DNA of 6,322 bases from an uncultured Bacillota bacterium (GTDB lineage: Bacteria > Bacillota_I > Bacilli_A > Erysipelotrichales > Erysipelotrichaceae): contig CAMOMM010000061.1 in the NCBI GenBank assembly GCA_946619805.1, forward strand, positions 1 to 6,322, written 5' to 3'. The notes under the pieces are model-generated. The model searched no databases. It had not been told where the DNA came from and worked only from the letters and a program-made list of their open reading frames with translations. How positions within the stretch are numbered: the first letter of the stretch is position 1; every line of letters begins with the position of its first letter. Below, piece after piece: positions 1-6,212 of this stretch. The position numbers and the translations under genes are program-made.

Positions 1-434
1 TAGAGCAGTTCATAACGGAACTGATCGATGAAGTTATCCAGTATTCTCTGAGCAAATCTCTTGAAAACCGTCTGTCTGGCATTTACCGAAGGGCCTTCGA
101 TGTAAAGGGCATCCCCTTCCAGGTAACATTTTGACTGAGGTTTTTCTATTATAACAATGTCAACGGGATTTCCCAGCAGATAGCCTTTGGAACTCTGTGT
201 AAAGTCAATAAGGGCTGATTTCTTCTTTCTGGCTTCCAGTTTCCGGGTGGCCTTGCGCAGAAACTCCTCATTATCTTCGATAAACCGCTGAAGACGGTAA
301 CGGGGCTCAAACAGAGAGGTGGTAACGGTAATACCTGATGTTGCCACTTTCAAAGTTGTTCTTTTAGCTCCCAGTCTGCGGTTTATCCTGATACGGTAGT
401 CACCGTACTGTATGTAGTCTTTATTATCCGGCAC
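1..434 (-). CDS. YgjP/DUF45-like (putative M48-type metallopeptidase) protein, N-terminal part only
   Basis: This frame stays open for 144 codons from a GTG at 432-434 to the window edge. The N-terminal pattern (Y-G-D-Y-R-I-R-I-N-R-R near residues 9-19, then a short beta-rich stretch and a helix with Q-R-F-I-E-D-N-E-E-F-L) resembles the start of YgjP-like/DUF45 proteins. A second segment around residues 85-110 (G-Y-L-L-G-N-P-V-D-I-V-I-I) and a helix ending F-R-Y-E-L-L also fit. The diagnostic C-terminal HExxH zinc site would lie beyond base 1, so activity cannot be judged. GTG is the only plausible start: an in-frame TGA lies just upstream, there is no Met codon in the fragment, and AAGGAG (complement of 445-450) sits 10 bases before it. 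The gene overlaps the end of the ABC-F gene by 11 bases, so it is probably translationally coupled to it. The last two bases visible (TA) could begin Tyr or a stop. The family call rests on recalled patterns. Confidence 0.6.
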   Translation of the reverse strand, partial: MPDNKDYIQYGDYRIRINRRLGAKRTTLKVATSGITVTTSLFEPRYRLQRFIEDNEEFLRKATRKLEARKKKSALIDFTQSSKGYLLGNPVDIVIIEKPQSKCYLEGDALYIEGPSVNARQTVFKRFAQRILDNFIDQFRYELL

Positions 435-2274
435 ACTCTTCCCACTCCTTCATCAGTCTGTCTATTTCATTGTGTTTCTCATCTATTTCATCTTCAAGTT
501 GAGCCATTTTACGGCTGTCCTGATAGTATTCAGGGTCCCAGCGCAGTTCACGCAGTTTATCCAGCTGTTCTTCGCATCTGGCAATCTTTTTCTCCAGCAG
601 AGCGGCCTTTTTGGCATTCTGGCGCTGCAGCTTAGCCCGGGAAACCGGTTCTGTTTCGTTTCCTTTTTCAGAAGCTGTCTCCACATATCTGCCATTGAGC
701 TTATCCTGATATTCATCGTAGTTCAGAGGATAATACTGAGTATTGCCGGCATCGATCCTGAGAATGGCTGTTGCCAGCTTGCGGACAAAGTAACGGTCAT
801 GTGATACGAATACCACGGTTCCCGTATACTCCAGCAGAGCATCTTCCAGAGCTTCCTTTCCCGGGATATCCAAATGGTTGGTCGGTTCGTCAAGGATCAG
901 AAGATTGCTGCCCGAAAGCATCAGCTTGGCCAGTGAGAGTCTGACCTTTTCGCCTCCTGACAGGATGTTGCAGGCCTTATAGACGTCATCAGCTGTGAAC
1001 ATGAACTGACCCAGGATCTTTCTGATGGCAGTATGATCATATTCCGGGAATTCATTCCACAGTTCTTCCAGAACAGTATTATCTGTCGTGAATTCCGCCA
1101 GCTGCTGGTCAAAATAACCAATTTCGATCTGATGACCGTACATGTATTCCCCGCCTAAAGGTTCAACCTGCCCGATCAGAGTCTTCAACAGTGTACTTTT
1201 TCCTAATCCATTAGGCCCGATGATTCCCAGTCTCTGTCCGTTTCTGACCTGAAAATCAACCGTACATAACGGTTCATCATAGCCAATGGTCAGATTATCA
1301 ACAGTCAGCACACTGGCTCCACCTCTTAATTTAGGTTCAAAGCGCAGCTTGAAGTTCTTCTTGTCCTCACGCGGCTTTTCTATGCGTTCCATTCTTTCCA
1401 GATACCTGATCTTGCTCTGGGCAAAGGCTGCTTTCTCTTTCTTATAACGGAACTTCTCGATCTGGGCACTCAGTCTTTCGATTTCCCGCTGCTGGCGGCG
1501 ATAGGCTGACTGCTGTATCGCAAATGATTTTTTCTTTTCCTCCATGTAGGAAGAATAGTTACCGCTGTAGTGATTCAGCTTTCCGAATTCAAACTCATAT
1601 ATTTCTGAAGCCACGTGATCGATGAACATACGGTCATGTGATACGATCACGATGGCACTTGGATATTTCTGCAGATACCCTTCCAGCCACTCTATCGTGG
1701 TAACGTCAAGATGGTTGGTCGGTTCATCCAGTAACAGCAGATCAGGCTTCTGCAGTAACAGTCTGACAAAGGCTATCTTGGTCTTCTGCCCGCCCGAAAA
1801 GGTATTTAATGGACGCTGCAGGTCTTCGATGTCAAAACCGAACTTGCTGAAAAGCGTTACCTGTTCCTGATTGTAGTTATAGCCGTTACCGGATTCAAAG
1901 ATCTGCTGATAATGGGAATACTGTTCAAAGATGTCCTCATCGTATTCCTTTTCCAGTTTTCTGGCCAGCTCTTCCATCCTTTTTCTGGCTTCCAGCACAT
2001 GGCTGTAGGTCTTGTTGAATTCCTGTTCCACAGTCAGGCTTTCATCTTCGAAAGCCGTCTGGGAAAGATATCCGATGGAAATGCCGGAACTGCGGGTAAC
2101 AGTGCCTTTATCCAACATTAAAAGACCACTTATGACCTTCAGCAAAGTAGTCTTTCCACAGCCGTTGCGGCCGATAACCGCAATTTTATGGCCTTCTTTT
2201 ATTTCAAAATTGATGTCTTCAAACAGTACCTCACCCCGAAAGTCCTTGGTACCGTTATTGACCTGTAATAACAT
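424..2274 (-). CDS. ABC-F family ATPase, YdiF-like (ribosome-associated translation factor)
   Basis: The 616-residue protein has two ABC ATPase domains and no membrane segment, as expected for ABC-F proteins that act on the ribosome and not in transport. Domain 1 has Walker A GRNGCGKT (35-42), signature FSGGQ (159-163), Walker B LLLLDEP (179-185) followed by TNHLD, and the H-loop histidine at 213. A basic, helical linker of about 80 residues (roughly 235-315, rich in Arg, Lys and Gln) matches the interdomain arm that reaches the ribosomal P/E-site region in this family. Domain 2 has Walker A GPNGLGKST (353-361), signature LSGGE (438-442), Walker B LLILDEP (458-464) with TNHLD, and His492. Residues about 545-612 form a charged coiled coil like the C-terminal extension of YdiF/Uup. 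All catalytic residues look intact. The linker does not look extended as in antibiotic-resistance ABC-F proteins, so a housekeeping role is more likely; this is inference. Start: ATG with AGGAG 5 bases upstream. It is the second gene of the operon. Confidence 0.92.
   Translation of the reverse strand: MLLQVNNGTKDFRGEVLFEDINFEIKEGHKIAVIGRNGCGKTTLLKVISGLLMLDKGTVTRSSGISIGYLSQTAFEDESLTVEQEFNKTYSHVLEARKRMEELARKLEKEYDEDIFEQYSHYQQIFESGNGYNYNQEQVTLFSKFGFDIEDLQRPLNTFSGGQKTKIAFVRLLLQKPDLLLLDEPTNHLDVTTIEWLEGYLQKYPSAIVIVSHDRMFIDHVASEIYEFEFGKLNHYSGNYSSYMEEKKKSFAIQQSAYRRQQREIERLSAQIEKFRYKKEKAAFAQSKIRYLERMERIEKPREDKKNFKLRFEPKLRGGASVLTVDNLTIGYDEPLCTVDFQVRNGQRLGIIGPNGLGKSTLLKTLIGQVEPLGGEYMYGHQIEIGYFDQQLAEFTTDNTVLEELWNEFPEYDHTAIRKILGQFMFTADDVYKACNILSGGEKVRLSLAKLMLSGSNLLILDEPTNHLDIPGKEALEDALLEYTGTVVFVSHDRYFVRKLATAILRIDAGNTQYYPLNYDEYQDKLNGRYVETASEKGNETEPVSRAKLQRQNAKKAALLEKKIARCEEQLDKLRELRWDPEYYQDSRKMAQLEDEIDEKHNEIDRLMKEWEECAG
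445..450 (-). promoter_or_regulatory. Ribosome-binding site for the GTG-started gene
   Basis: AAGGAG on the minus strand lies inside the last codons of the ABC-F gene, 10 bases before the GTG at 432-434. It supports that start and a coupled reading of the two genes. Confidence 0.55.
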
Positions 2275-2279
2275 ATTAA

Positions 2280-2284
2280 CTCCT
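2280..2284 (-). promoter_or_regulatory. Ribosome-binding site of the ABC-F gene, overlapping the upstream stop codon
   Basis: AGGAG on the minus strand shares bases with the TAG stop (2283-2285) of the upstream gene and lies 5 bases before the ABC-F ATG. This arrangement favours coupled translation of the two genes. Confidence 0.7.
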
Positions 2285-3581
2285 ATTGATGATTAAGGAA
2301 ATTGATGTATCCTTTCGTAATGGCTTCAGCCACTCTGTCCTTATGCTGAGACCACTTTTCCATGGAAGCGCTGCTCCAGATATTGGAGGTAACGATCTTG
2401 ACAGTGTTGATGCCATGGATGTTGTTTAAGGCAAATGATGAATTCTGCCTTGAATACTCGGAATAGGTTGCAGCACCAATGACCTTGCCACCGGTTTCTC
2501 TTATTTCATAGGCTTCATCAACCGGACCGCCATCACCATCAGTTTCCTGATATGACTGGGTCAGTTCATCGCCTTCATATAAACCTATCTCAACCAGTTG
2601 CTCATATATGCTTCTGGCCAGACGGTCAGAGCAGTATGAAGAATAAACTGTTTCAATGTAGTTGTCATCGGTGGTCATATCCAGATAGATCAGGTTCTTG
2701 ACTCCTGATTTATATGCCTTATATGCGACACCGCCGGTACCGTAGTACAGAATGTTCTGGTCATATTCATCCTTCAGAATGATGACCTTGAGGTCATAGG
2801 CTTCCAGATTCTGTTTCAGCTTTTCAGCTACATCCCAGAGTTCCTTGGCTTCAACGTAGCCATTGTACTCCTCACCTACCAGGGAAACACCTTCCATGGT
2901 TAAGGCCGGGGCGGTAACGATGGCAACGTCATATTCTGTCTCATTGGCCAGATCAACATCTTCGGAGGTGACATTGAGATACAGATAAGCCTGATCCAGA
3001 ACTGACTGTTCAGCACCTTCGGCATCGAACAGTTTCTTATTGGCAATCAGTTCAACTGTCGTACGCTTGCCGTTTCTGGTTACCGAATGAACGATGTTGT
3101 CGGAATAGATGGATTTATCAAAATACAGTCTGGTATGAACACCGTCATCAGATACTGTATAAACGGCATAGAAACCAGGTTTCAGTGTTCCGATATCGAT
3201 TCCTCTGTCAACTTCTCTGGACACGGTCAGCTTGGTTTCCTCACCGGAACACATGTCGATCAGTGCGAGGGTCTGTCCGTTAAGAGTCTTTTCACTGCTC
3301 ATTTCGCGGTTATAAACATCGTAGTAAAGATTCAATGATTCACCATAGAAGTTGTAGTCCTTCAGCATGGCAACATTCTGTCTGTCTTCCTTATCAACCA
3401 GAGCAAGAGTCTTTTTGGCACTGAGATTGCATAAAGTGTAGATCTTTTCATCTTTCTTATTGTCCTTACCGCCGCCAAACAGCAGATGTATCAGCAGTGA
3501 TCCGATCAGATAAAGCACCAGTAATGCCAGTATTACCAGCGGTATCAGTCTGTCATATCTTATCTTTCTCTTTTTTGCCAT
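2283..3581 (-). CDS. Membrane-anchored extracellular protein with a degenerate Amidase_3-like domain
   Basis: 432 residues. A Lys/Arg-rich N-terminus (2-11) is followed by one hydrophobic helix (about 12-35) with no cleavage or lipobox motif visible, so it should be a single-pass protein with its bulk outside the cell. Residues about 75-205 look beta-rich (patterns such as L-N-L-Y-Y-D-V-Y and L-K-P-G-F-Y-A-V-Y). Residues about 216-430 can be aligned by eye to Amidase_3 (MurNAc-L-Ala amidase): E-A-K-E-L-W-D-V-A-E-K-L (244-255) like the E-K-x-x-N-L-x-I-A-x-x-L helix, I-E-T-V-Y-S with S-D-R-L-A-R-S-I-Y (309-326), and a final D-R-V-A-E-A-I-T-K-G helix (415-424). The zinc-binding GHGG is replaced by A-P-A-L around 224-227, the SIHAN histidine by Asp301, and the catalytic Glu near 398 by Thr; only Glu244 seems kept. 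It is therefore probably not an active amidase and may bind wall material or partners. The fold assignment is inference from pattern. Start: ATG with GGAGG 8 bases upstream. First gene of the operon. Confidence 0.65.
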   Translation of the reverse strand: MAKKRKIRYDRLIPLVILALLVLYLIGSLLIHLLFGGGKDNKKDEKIYTLCNLSAKKTLALVDKEDRQNVAMLKDYNFYGESLNLYYDVYNREMSSEKTLNGQTLALIDMCSGEETKLTVSREVDRGIDIGTLKPGFYAVYTVSDDGVHTRLYFDKSIYSDNIVHSVTRNGKRTTVELIANKKLFDAEGAEQSVLDQAYLYLNVTSEDVDLANETEYDVAIVTAPALTMEGVSLVGEEYNGYVEAKELWDVAEKLKQNLEAYDLKVIILKDEYDQNILYYGTGGVAYKAYKSGVKNLIYLDMTTDDNYIETVYSSYCSDRLARSIYEQLVEIGLYEGDELTQSYQETDGDGGPVDEAYEIRETGGKVIGAATYSEYSRQNSSFALNNIHGINTVKIVTSNIWSSASMEKWSQHKDRVAEAITKGYINFLNHQ

Positions 3582-3614
3582 GACAAAACACCTCCAGATT
3601 TTTCTTTATATTTA

Positions 3615-3645
3615 ATTATACAACAGAATAAACTCTATTAGTGAA
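3615..3645 (-). promoter_or_regulatory. Promoter of the three-gene minus-strand operon
   Basis: On the minus strand a perfect -10 box TATAAT lies at 3620-3615. A weak -35 candidate TTCACT lies at 3645-3640 with a 19-base spacer. Transcription would begin near 3608, giving a leader of about 27 bases before the ATG at 3581. The -10 is convincing; the -35 is poor and its spacing is long, so an activator may help. Confidence 0.6.
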
Positions 3646-3685
3646 CTTTTTAATCTCTCATTTCCGCATAAAGAAACACCATCTG

Positions 3686-3701
3686 CCTGTTCAACCACAG
3701 G
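3686..3701. promoter_or_regulatory. Inverted repeat, possible operator
   Basis: CCTGT, six bases, then ACAGG form a perfect 5-bp inverted repeat ending five bases before the -35 box of the plus-strand regulator gene. Half-sites of this size fit XRE-type dimers, so autoregulation is possible. A repeat this short can also occur by chance. Confidence 0.3.
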
Positions 3702-3705
3702 TCGT

Positions 3706-3735
3706 TTGATAAACCGCGCTCCTGCGCCCTATAAT
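3706..3735 (+). promoter_or_regulatory. Promoter of the XRE-type regulator gene
   Basis: TTGATA (3706-3711) and TATAAT (3730-3735) are separated by 18 bases, a near-consensus sigma-A promoter. The expected start of transcription, about 3742, coincides with the GGAGG ribosome-binding site (3742-3746), so the mRNA leader would be only about a dozen bases. The spacer holds GCGC-TCCT-GCGC, a small symmetrical element. Confidence 0.75.
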
Positions 3736-3753
3736 TAGAATGGAGGTCAAGCT

Positions 3754-4467
3754 ATGGATCCTGTAAAGTTCGGTCAGTTTCTTCAACGGCAGCGCAAATA
3801 CAGAAACATGACTCAGGGTGAACTCGCCGGAAAGATACATGTTACTACTTCAGCTGTCAGCAAGTGGGAACGAGGATTATGTCTTCCTGAAATCTCAAAG
3901 CTCAGAGATCTGGCTGAGGTTCTTGATCTGTCTCTGGTCGAACTGATCGAATGCAGGAAAAACGTTGATTCATATACTCCTGAACAGGCCAGTAAAACTA
4001 TTGAAACGGCCATAACGGTGTCATCTGCGCAGAAAACAAAAGCCGTAATTGCTGGCATTCTGTGGTTCCGGGCTGTGTTAGCGATACTATATGCCCGGAT
4101 TATCGGTTATCAGTATAATCTGAGACCATTGAAAATGCATTACGGTTATTCAGAAAATCACAGCCGCGAAGAAATAGAAACAGCCTTCAATCTAGTGCTT
4201 GAGGATTTTACTGCCATGAAGACAGATGGCTGCAAAATGCTTGAGCTTGAATATGCCGGTGATGAAGTTTCTTATAATGAACTTCTTACCAGAAACTCTT
4301 ACCAGTCCGGGGTACCTTACAGGGACTGCATTGTGGTAAATTCCAGATTCATATCCCCTCTTAACGGAGGCGGTGCCTGGAGCAGGCATACTTTATATGG
4401 CTGGCAATGGATCATCATGGAGGATTACTGGGGTAACTGGAAAGTCCTGACCAGGGGTTACCCATAA
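3754..4467 (+). CDS. XRE-family helix-turn-helix regulator with hydrophobic segment and Trp-rich C-terminal domain
   Basis: 237 residues. Residues 5-66 form an HTH_3/XRE DNA-binding domain: T-Q-G-E-L-A-G-K-I (20-28) as the first HTH helix and T-S-A-V-S-K-W-E-R-G (32-41) as the recognition helix. After a short linker, residues about 97-118 are hydrophobic but contain Arg106 and Arg115, so this may be a membrane segment or a buried helix. The C-terminal part (about 130-237) resembles a small sensor-like domain I associate with clostridial exported proteins and regulators (DUF4829/NTF2-like type): an opening Y-S-x-x-x-S-R-E-E-I helix, D-G-C-K-M-L-E-L-E-Y, then G-G-G-A-W and Y-G-W-Q-W-I-I with W-G-N-W-K-V and a terminal G-Y-P. 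Trp209, 217, 219, 226 and 229 stand out. If the segment spans the membrane, the HTH is cytoplasmic and the C-domain outside, making a one-component sensor. Its targets are unknown; the divergent operon and its own promoter are candidates. Start: ATG with GGAGG 7 bases upstream. Confidence 0.8.
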   Translation: MDPVKFGQFLQRQRKYRNMTQGELAGKIHVTTSAVSKWERGLCLPEISKLRDLAEVLDLSLVELIECRKNVDSYTPEQASKTIETAITVSSAQKTKAVIAGILWFRAVLAILYARIIGYQYNLRPLKMHYGYSENHSREEIETAFNLVLEDFTAMKTDGCKMLELEYAGDEVSYNELLTRNSYQSGVPYRDCIVVNSRFISPLNGGGAWSRHTLYGWQWIIMEDYWGNWKVLTRGYP

Positions 4468-4624
4468 AGCAAACTGCTAAACTAAAAGTCTCAGTACATT
4501 TGTTAAACGTAATCATATTCAGAATTACTAAATAAGCTGACGACATATGGGCTTTCTGAGTGTATTACCATAAAAAAGCTGGACTCTGCGTCCAGCTTCT
4601 GAATTATGCAATATATGCTGTATT
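4468..4624. other. Convergent intergenic region
   Basis: This AT-rich spacer separates the 3' ends of the regulator gene (plus) and asnS (minus). It holds the asnS terminator. I see no hairpin with a U-run facing the regulator transcript and no small gene with a ribosome-binding site. Confidence 0.6.
4572..4598 (-). terminator. Intrinsic terminator of asnS
   Basis: On the minus strand AAGCTGGAC, loop GCAGA, GTCCAGCTT form a perfect 9-bp stem. The T-run comprises the last two stem bases plus four more, six T in all. It begins 26 bases after the asnS stop codon. On the plus strand the stem is followed by CTGAATT and not a T-run, so it should terminate asnS only. Confidence 0.9.
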
Positions 4625-6007
4625 TTAGAAATCCAGGTTTCTCGGAGTTCTTGGATAAGACAGGACATCTCTGATGTTTTCCATGCCTGTCAGATACATT
4701 AACAGTCTTTCAAATCCGACACCGAAACCGGCATGCTTGCAGCAGCCGTATTTTCTCAAATCAAGATACCACTGCAATGATTCTACCGGAACATGCTTTT
4801 CATGCATTCTCTCAAGCAGAACATCGTATCTTTCCTCTCTCTGAGAACCGCCGCACAGTTCCCCTACCACCGGCATCAACAGGTCAGTAGCGGCAACTGT
4901 CTTATTGTCATCATTAAGTCTCATGTAGAAAGCCTTGGCTTCCTTCGGATAGTTCATGACGAATACCGGACCGTGGCATACTTCTTCAGTTAAGTACTTT
5001 TCATGTTCAGTCTGGATATCCATGCCCCAGAAGGCCTTGTTTTCAAATCTATCTTCCACAGCTTTCAGTCTTTCAACGGCTTCGCTGTATTCCATTCTTA
5101 CAAACGGTGTGGCCAGAACATGCTGCAGTCTTTCAATCAGAGTCTTGTCGATCATCTGGTTGAAGAACTTCATTTCTTCCGGACAGTTCTCAAAGACGTA
5201 GTTGATGCAGTACTTGACCATGTCTTCCATTAAGTTCATGTCGTCTTCCAGATCGGCAAAGGCAATTTCCGGTTCGCACATCCAGAATTCATTGGCATGC
5301 TTCTTGGTGTTGGAGTTCTCTGCTCTGAAGGTAGGACCGAAGGTATATACATCTCTGAATGCCAGGGCATATGCCTCAACATGCAGCTGTCCTGATACGG
5401 TCAGGGAAGCATGCTTGCCGAAGAAATCCTCGTCATACTTGCCGTCATTTCTGGTGGTAACGGTGAATACCTCACCTGCTCCTTCCGCATCGTTTCCGGT
5501 AATGATAGGTGTATGGACATAGACAAAGCCCTGATCCTGGAAAAATTCATGCAGAGCCATGGCCAGTACGCTTCTTACTCTGAACACTGCAGAGAAGGTA
5601 TTGGTACGAGGTCTTAAATGAGCAATGTCTCTTAAGTACTCAAATGAATGTCTCTTCTTCTGTAAAGGATAGTCAGGAGTGCAGATGCCCTCAACTACTG
5701 CTTCCGTAAGCTCCAGTTCAAAAGGCTGCTGCATTTCAGGGGTCAGCTTGAACTTACCGGTGACAGTCAGAGCTGTTCCGGTAAGGCACTTGGATATCTC
5801 TTCAAAATTAGCTAAGGCCGGAGTGTATACCAGCTGGCAGTTTCTGAAATATGTTCCGTCATTGAGGGCAATGAAGCCAACTGAACCGTTATTGCGGTTA
5901 GTCCTGACCCAGCCCTGCAGCTGAACATAGTCCATGCCATCCAGATGCATGGTGTCCTTGGCATTTACCATTTCGTAAAGCTCTCTGATCGTCATAAATT
6001 CAAACAT
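4625..6007 (-). CDS. asnS: Asparaginyl-tRNA synthetase
   Basis: Cytoplasmic class IIb aminoacyl-tRNA synthetase that attaches Asn to tRNA-Asn using ATP. The 460 residues match the usual length of bacterial AsnRS. An N-terminal OB-fold anticodon-binding domain (about 27-105, with [11 protein letters not shown]) precedes the catalytic domain. Motif 1 is around 143-170 (H-T-P-I-I-T at the end), motif 2 is [11 protein letters not shown] (227-237), and motif 3 is G-F-G-V-G-F-E-R-L (427-435) with the ATP-contacting Arg434. [13 protein letters not shown] (377-388) and the terminal Y-P-R-T-P-R-N are typical of AsnRS and not AspRS. Start chosen at the ATG at 6005-6007, because AGGAGG (6015-6020) is 7 bases upstream. 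An extension to the TTG at 6041-6043 would start inside the leader terminator hairpin and read through the ribosome-binding site. Expression is controlled by the T-box leader. Confidence 0.97.
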   Translation of the reverse strand: MFEFMTIRELYEMVNAKDTMHLDGMDYVQLQGWVRTNRNNGSVGFIALNDGTYFRNCQLVYTPALANFEEISKCLTGTALTVTGKFKLTPEMQQPFELELTEAVVEGICTPDYPLQKKRHSFEYLRDIAHLRPRTNTFSAVFRVRSVLAMALHEFFQDQGFVYVHTPIITGNDAEGAGEVFTVTTRNDGKYDEDFFGKHASLTVSGQLHVEAYALAFRDVYTFGPTFRAENSNTKKHANEFWMCEPEIAFADLEDDMNLMEDMVKYCINYVFENCPEEMKFFNQMIDKTLIERLQHVLATPFVRMEYSEAVERLKAVEDRFENKAFWGMDIQTEHEKYLTEEVCHGPVFVMNYPKEAKAFYMRLNDDNKTVAATDLLMPVVGELCGGSQREERYDVLLERMHEKHVPVESLQWYLDLRKYGCCKHAGFGVGFERLLMYLTGMENIRDVLSYPRTPRNLDF

Positions 6008-6014
6008 GTTATTT

Positions 6015-6020
6015 CCTCCT
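6015..6020 (-). promoter_or_regulatory. Ribosome-binding site of asnS, deciding the start
   Basis: AGGAGG on the minus strand lies 7 bases before the ATG at 6005-6007 and downstream of the leader terminator. It rules out the longer TTG-started reading. Confidence 0.9.
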
Positions 6021-6022
6021 AT

Positions 6023-6201
6023 AAACAATAAAACGCTCCGCAAAGGAGCGTTCAGTTAACGCGGTACCATCCTCTTTTGGTCTCTGACAGTTAACGCCTG
6101 CGTACGGGACCGTCTACTTGATTTCTCCGGTCCGGCTCACGGACTGTTCTGACTGACCCTGACCCGGAATCATCTCACCCTCGATTCCTCTCTGTACGGT
6201 C
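6023..6201 (-). ncRNA. T-box riboswitch leader, Asn (AAC) specifier
   Basis: The leader runs on the minus strand. GACCGT (6201-6196) pairs with ACGGTC (6113-6108) to close Stem I. Inside are the AGAGAG element, an apical hairpin GGAATC/GATTCC carrying GGGTGAGA, and a specifier segment G-AAC-AG before TGAG, with AAC at 6148-6146. AAC is an asparagine codon, matching the downstream gene. The T-box core AGGATGGTACCGCG (6073-6060) forms the antiterminator: AGGA pairs with TCCT (6047-6044) and GCG (6062-6060) with CGC (6050-6048), leaving the TGGTACC bulge that binds the tRNA acceptor end. The same CGCTCC is used by the competing terminator. Uncharged tRNA-Asn should stabilise the antiterminator and switch asnS on. 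Confidence 0.95.
6028..6052 (-). terminator. Regulated terminator of the T-box leader
   Basis: AACGCTCC (6052-6045), loop TTTGC, GGAGCGTT (6039-6032) form a perfect 8-bp stem followed by TTATTGTTT. The 5' arm overlaps the bases needed for the antiterminator, so the two are mutually exclusive. Confidence 0.92.
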
Positions 6202-6212
6202 TTTCCGATTAA

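Noticed and set aside
472..804. Plus-strand open frame of 110 codons inside the ABC-F gene
   Set aside because: It is antisense to a clear two-domain ATPase, lacks a good ribosome-binding site, and the product is a low-complexity hydrophobic string typical of shadow frames.
871..1740. Near-identical stretches around 873-895 and 1712-1731
   Set aside because: They encode the duplicated Walker B-TNHLD motif of the two ATPase domains and are not a DNA repeat element.
424..2274. ABC-F gene as an antibiotic-resistance determinant
   Set aside because: The interdomain linker is of ordinary length and the overall pattern is YdiF-like; nothing in the sequence points to a resistance type.
4506..4536. 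Possible hairpin GTAAT...ATTAC as a terminator for the regulator gene
   Set aside because: The stem is only five weak pairs with a large loop and no following T-run.
5202..5522. Plus-strand open frame of 106 codons inside asnS
   Set aside because: It is a shadow of the synthetase frame with no ribosome-binding site or recognisable motif.
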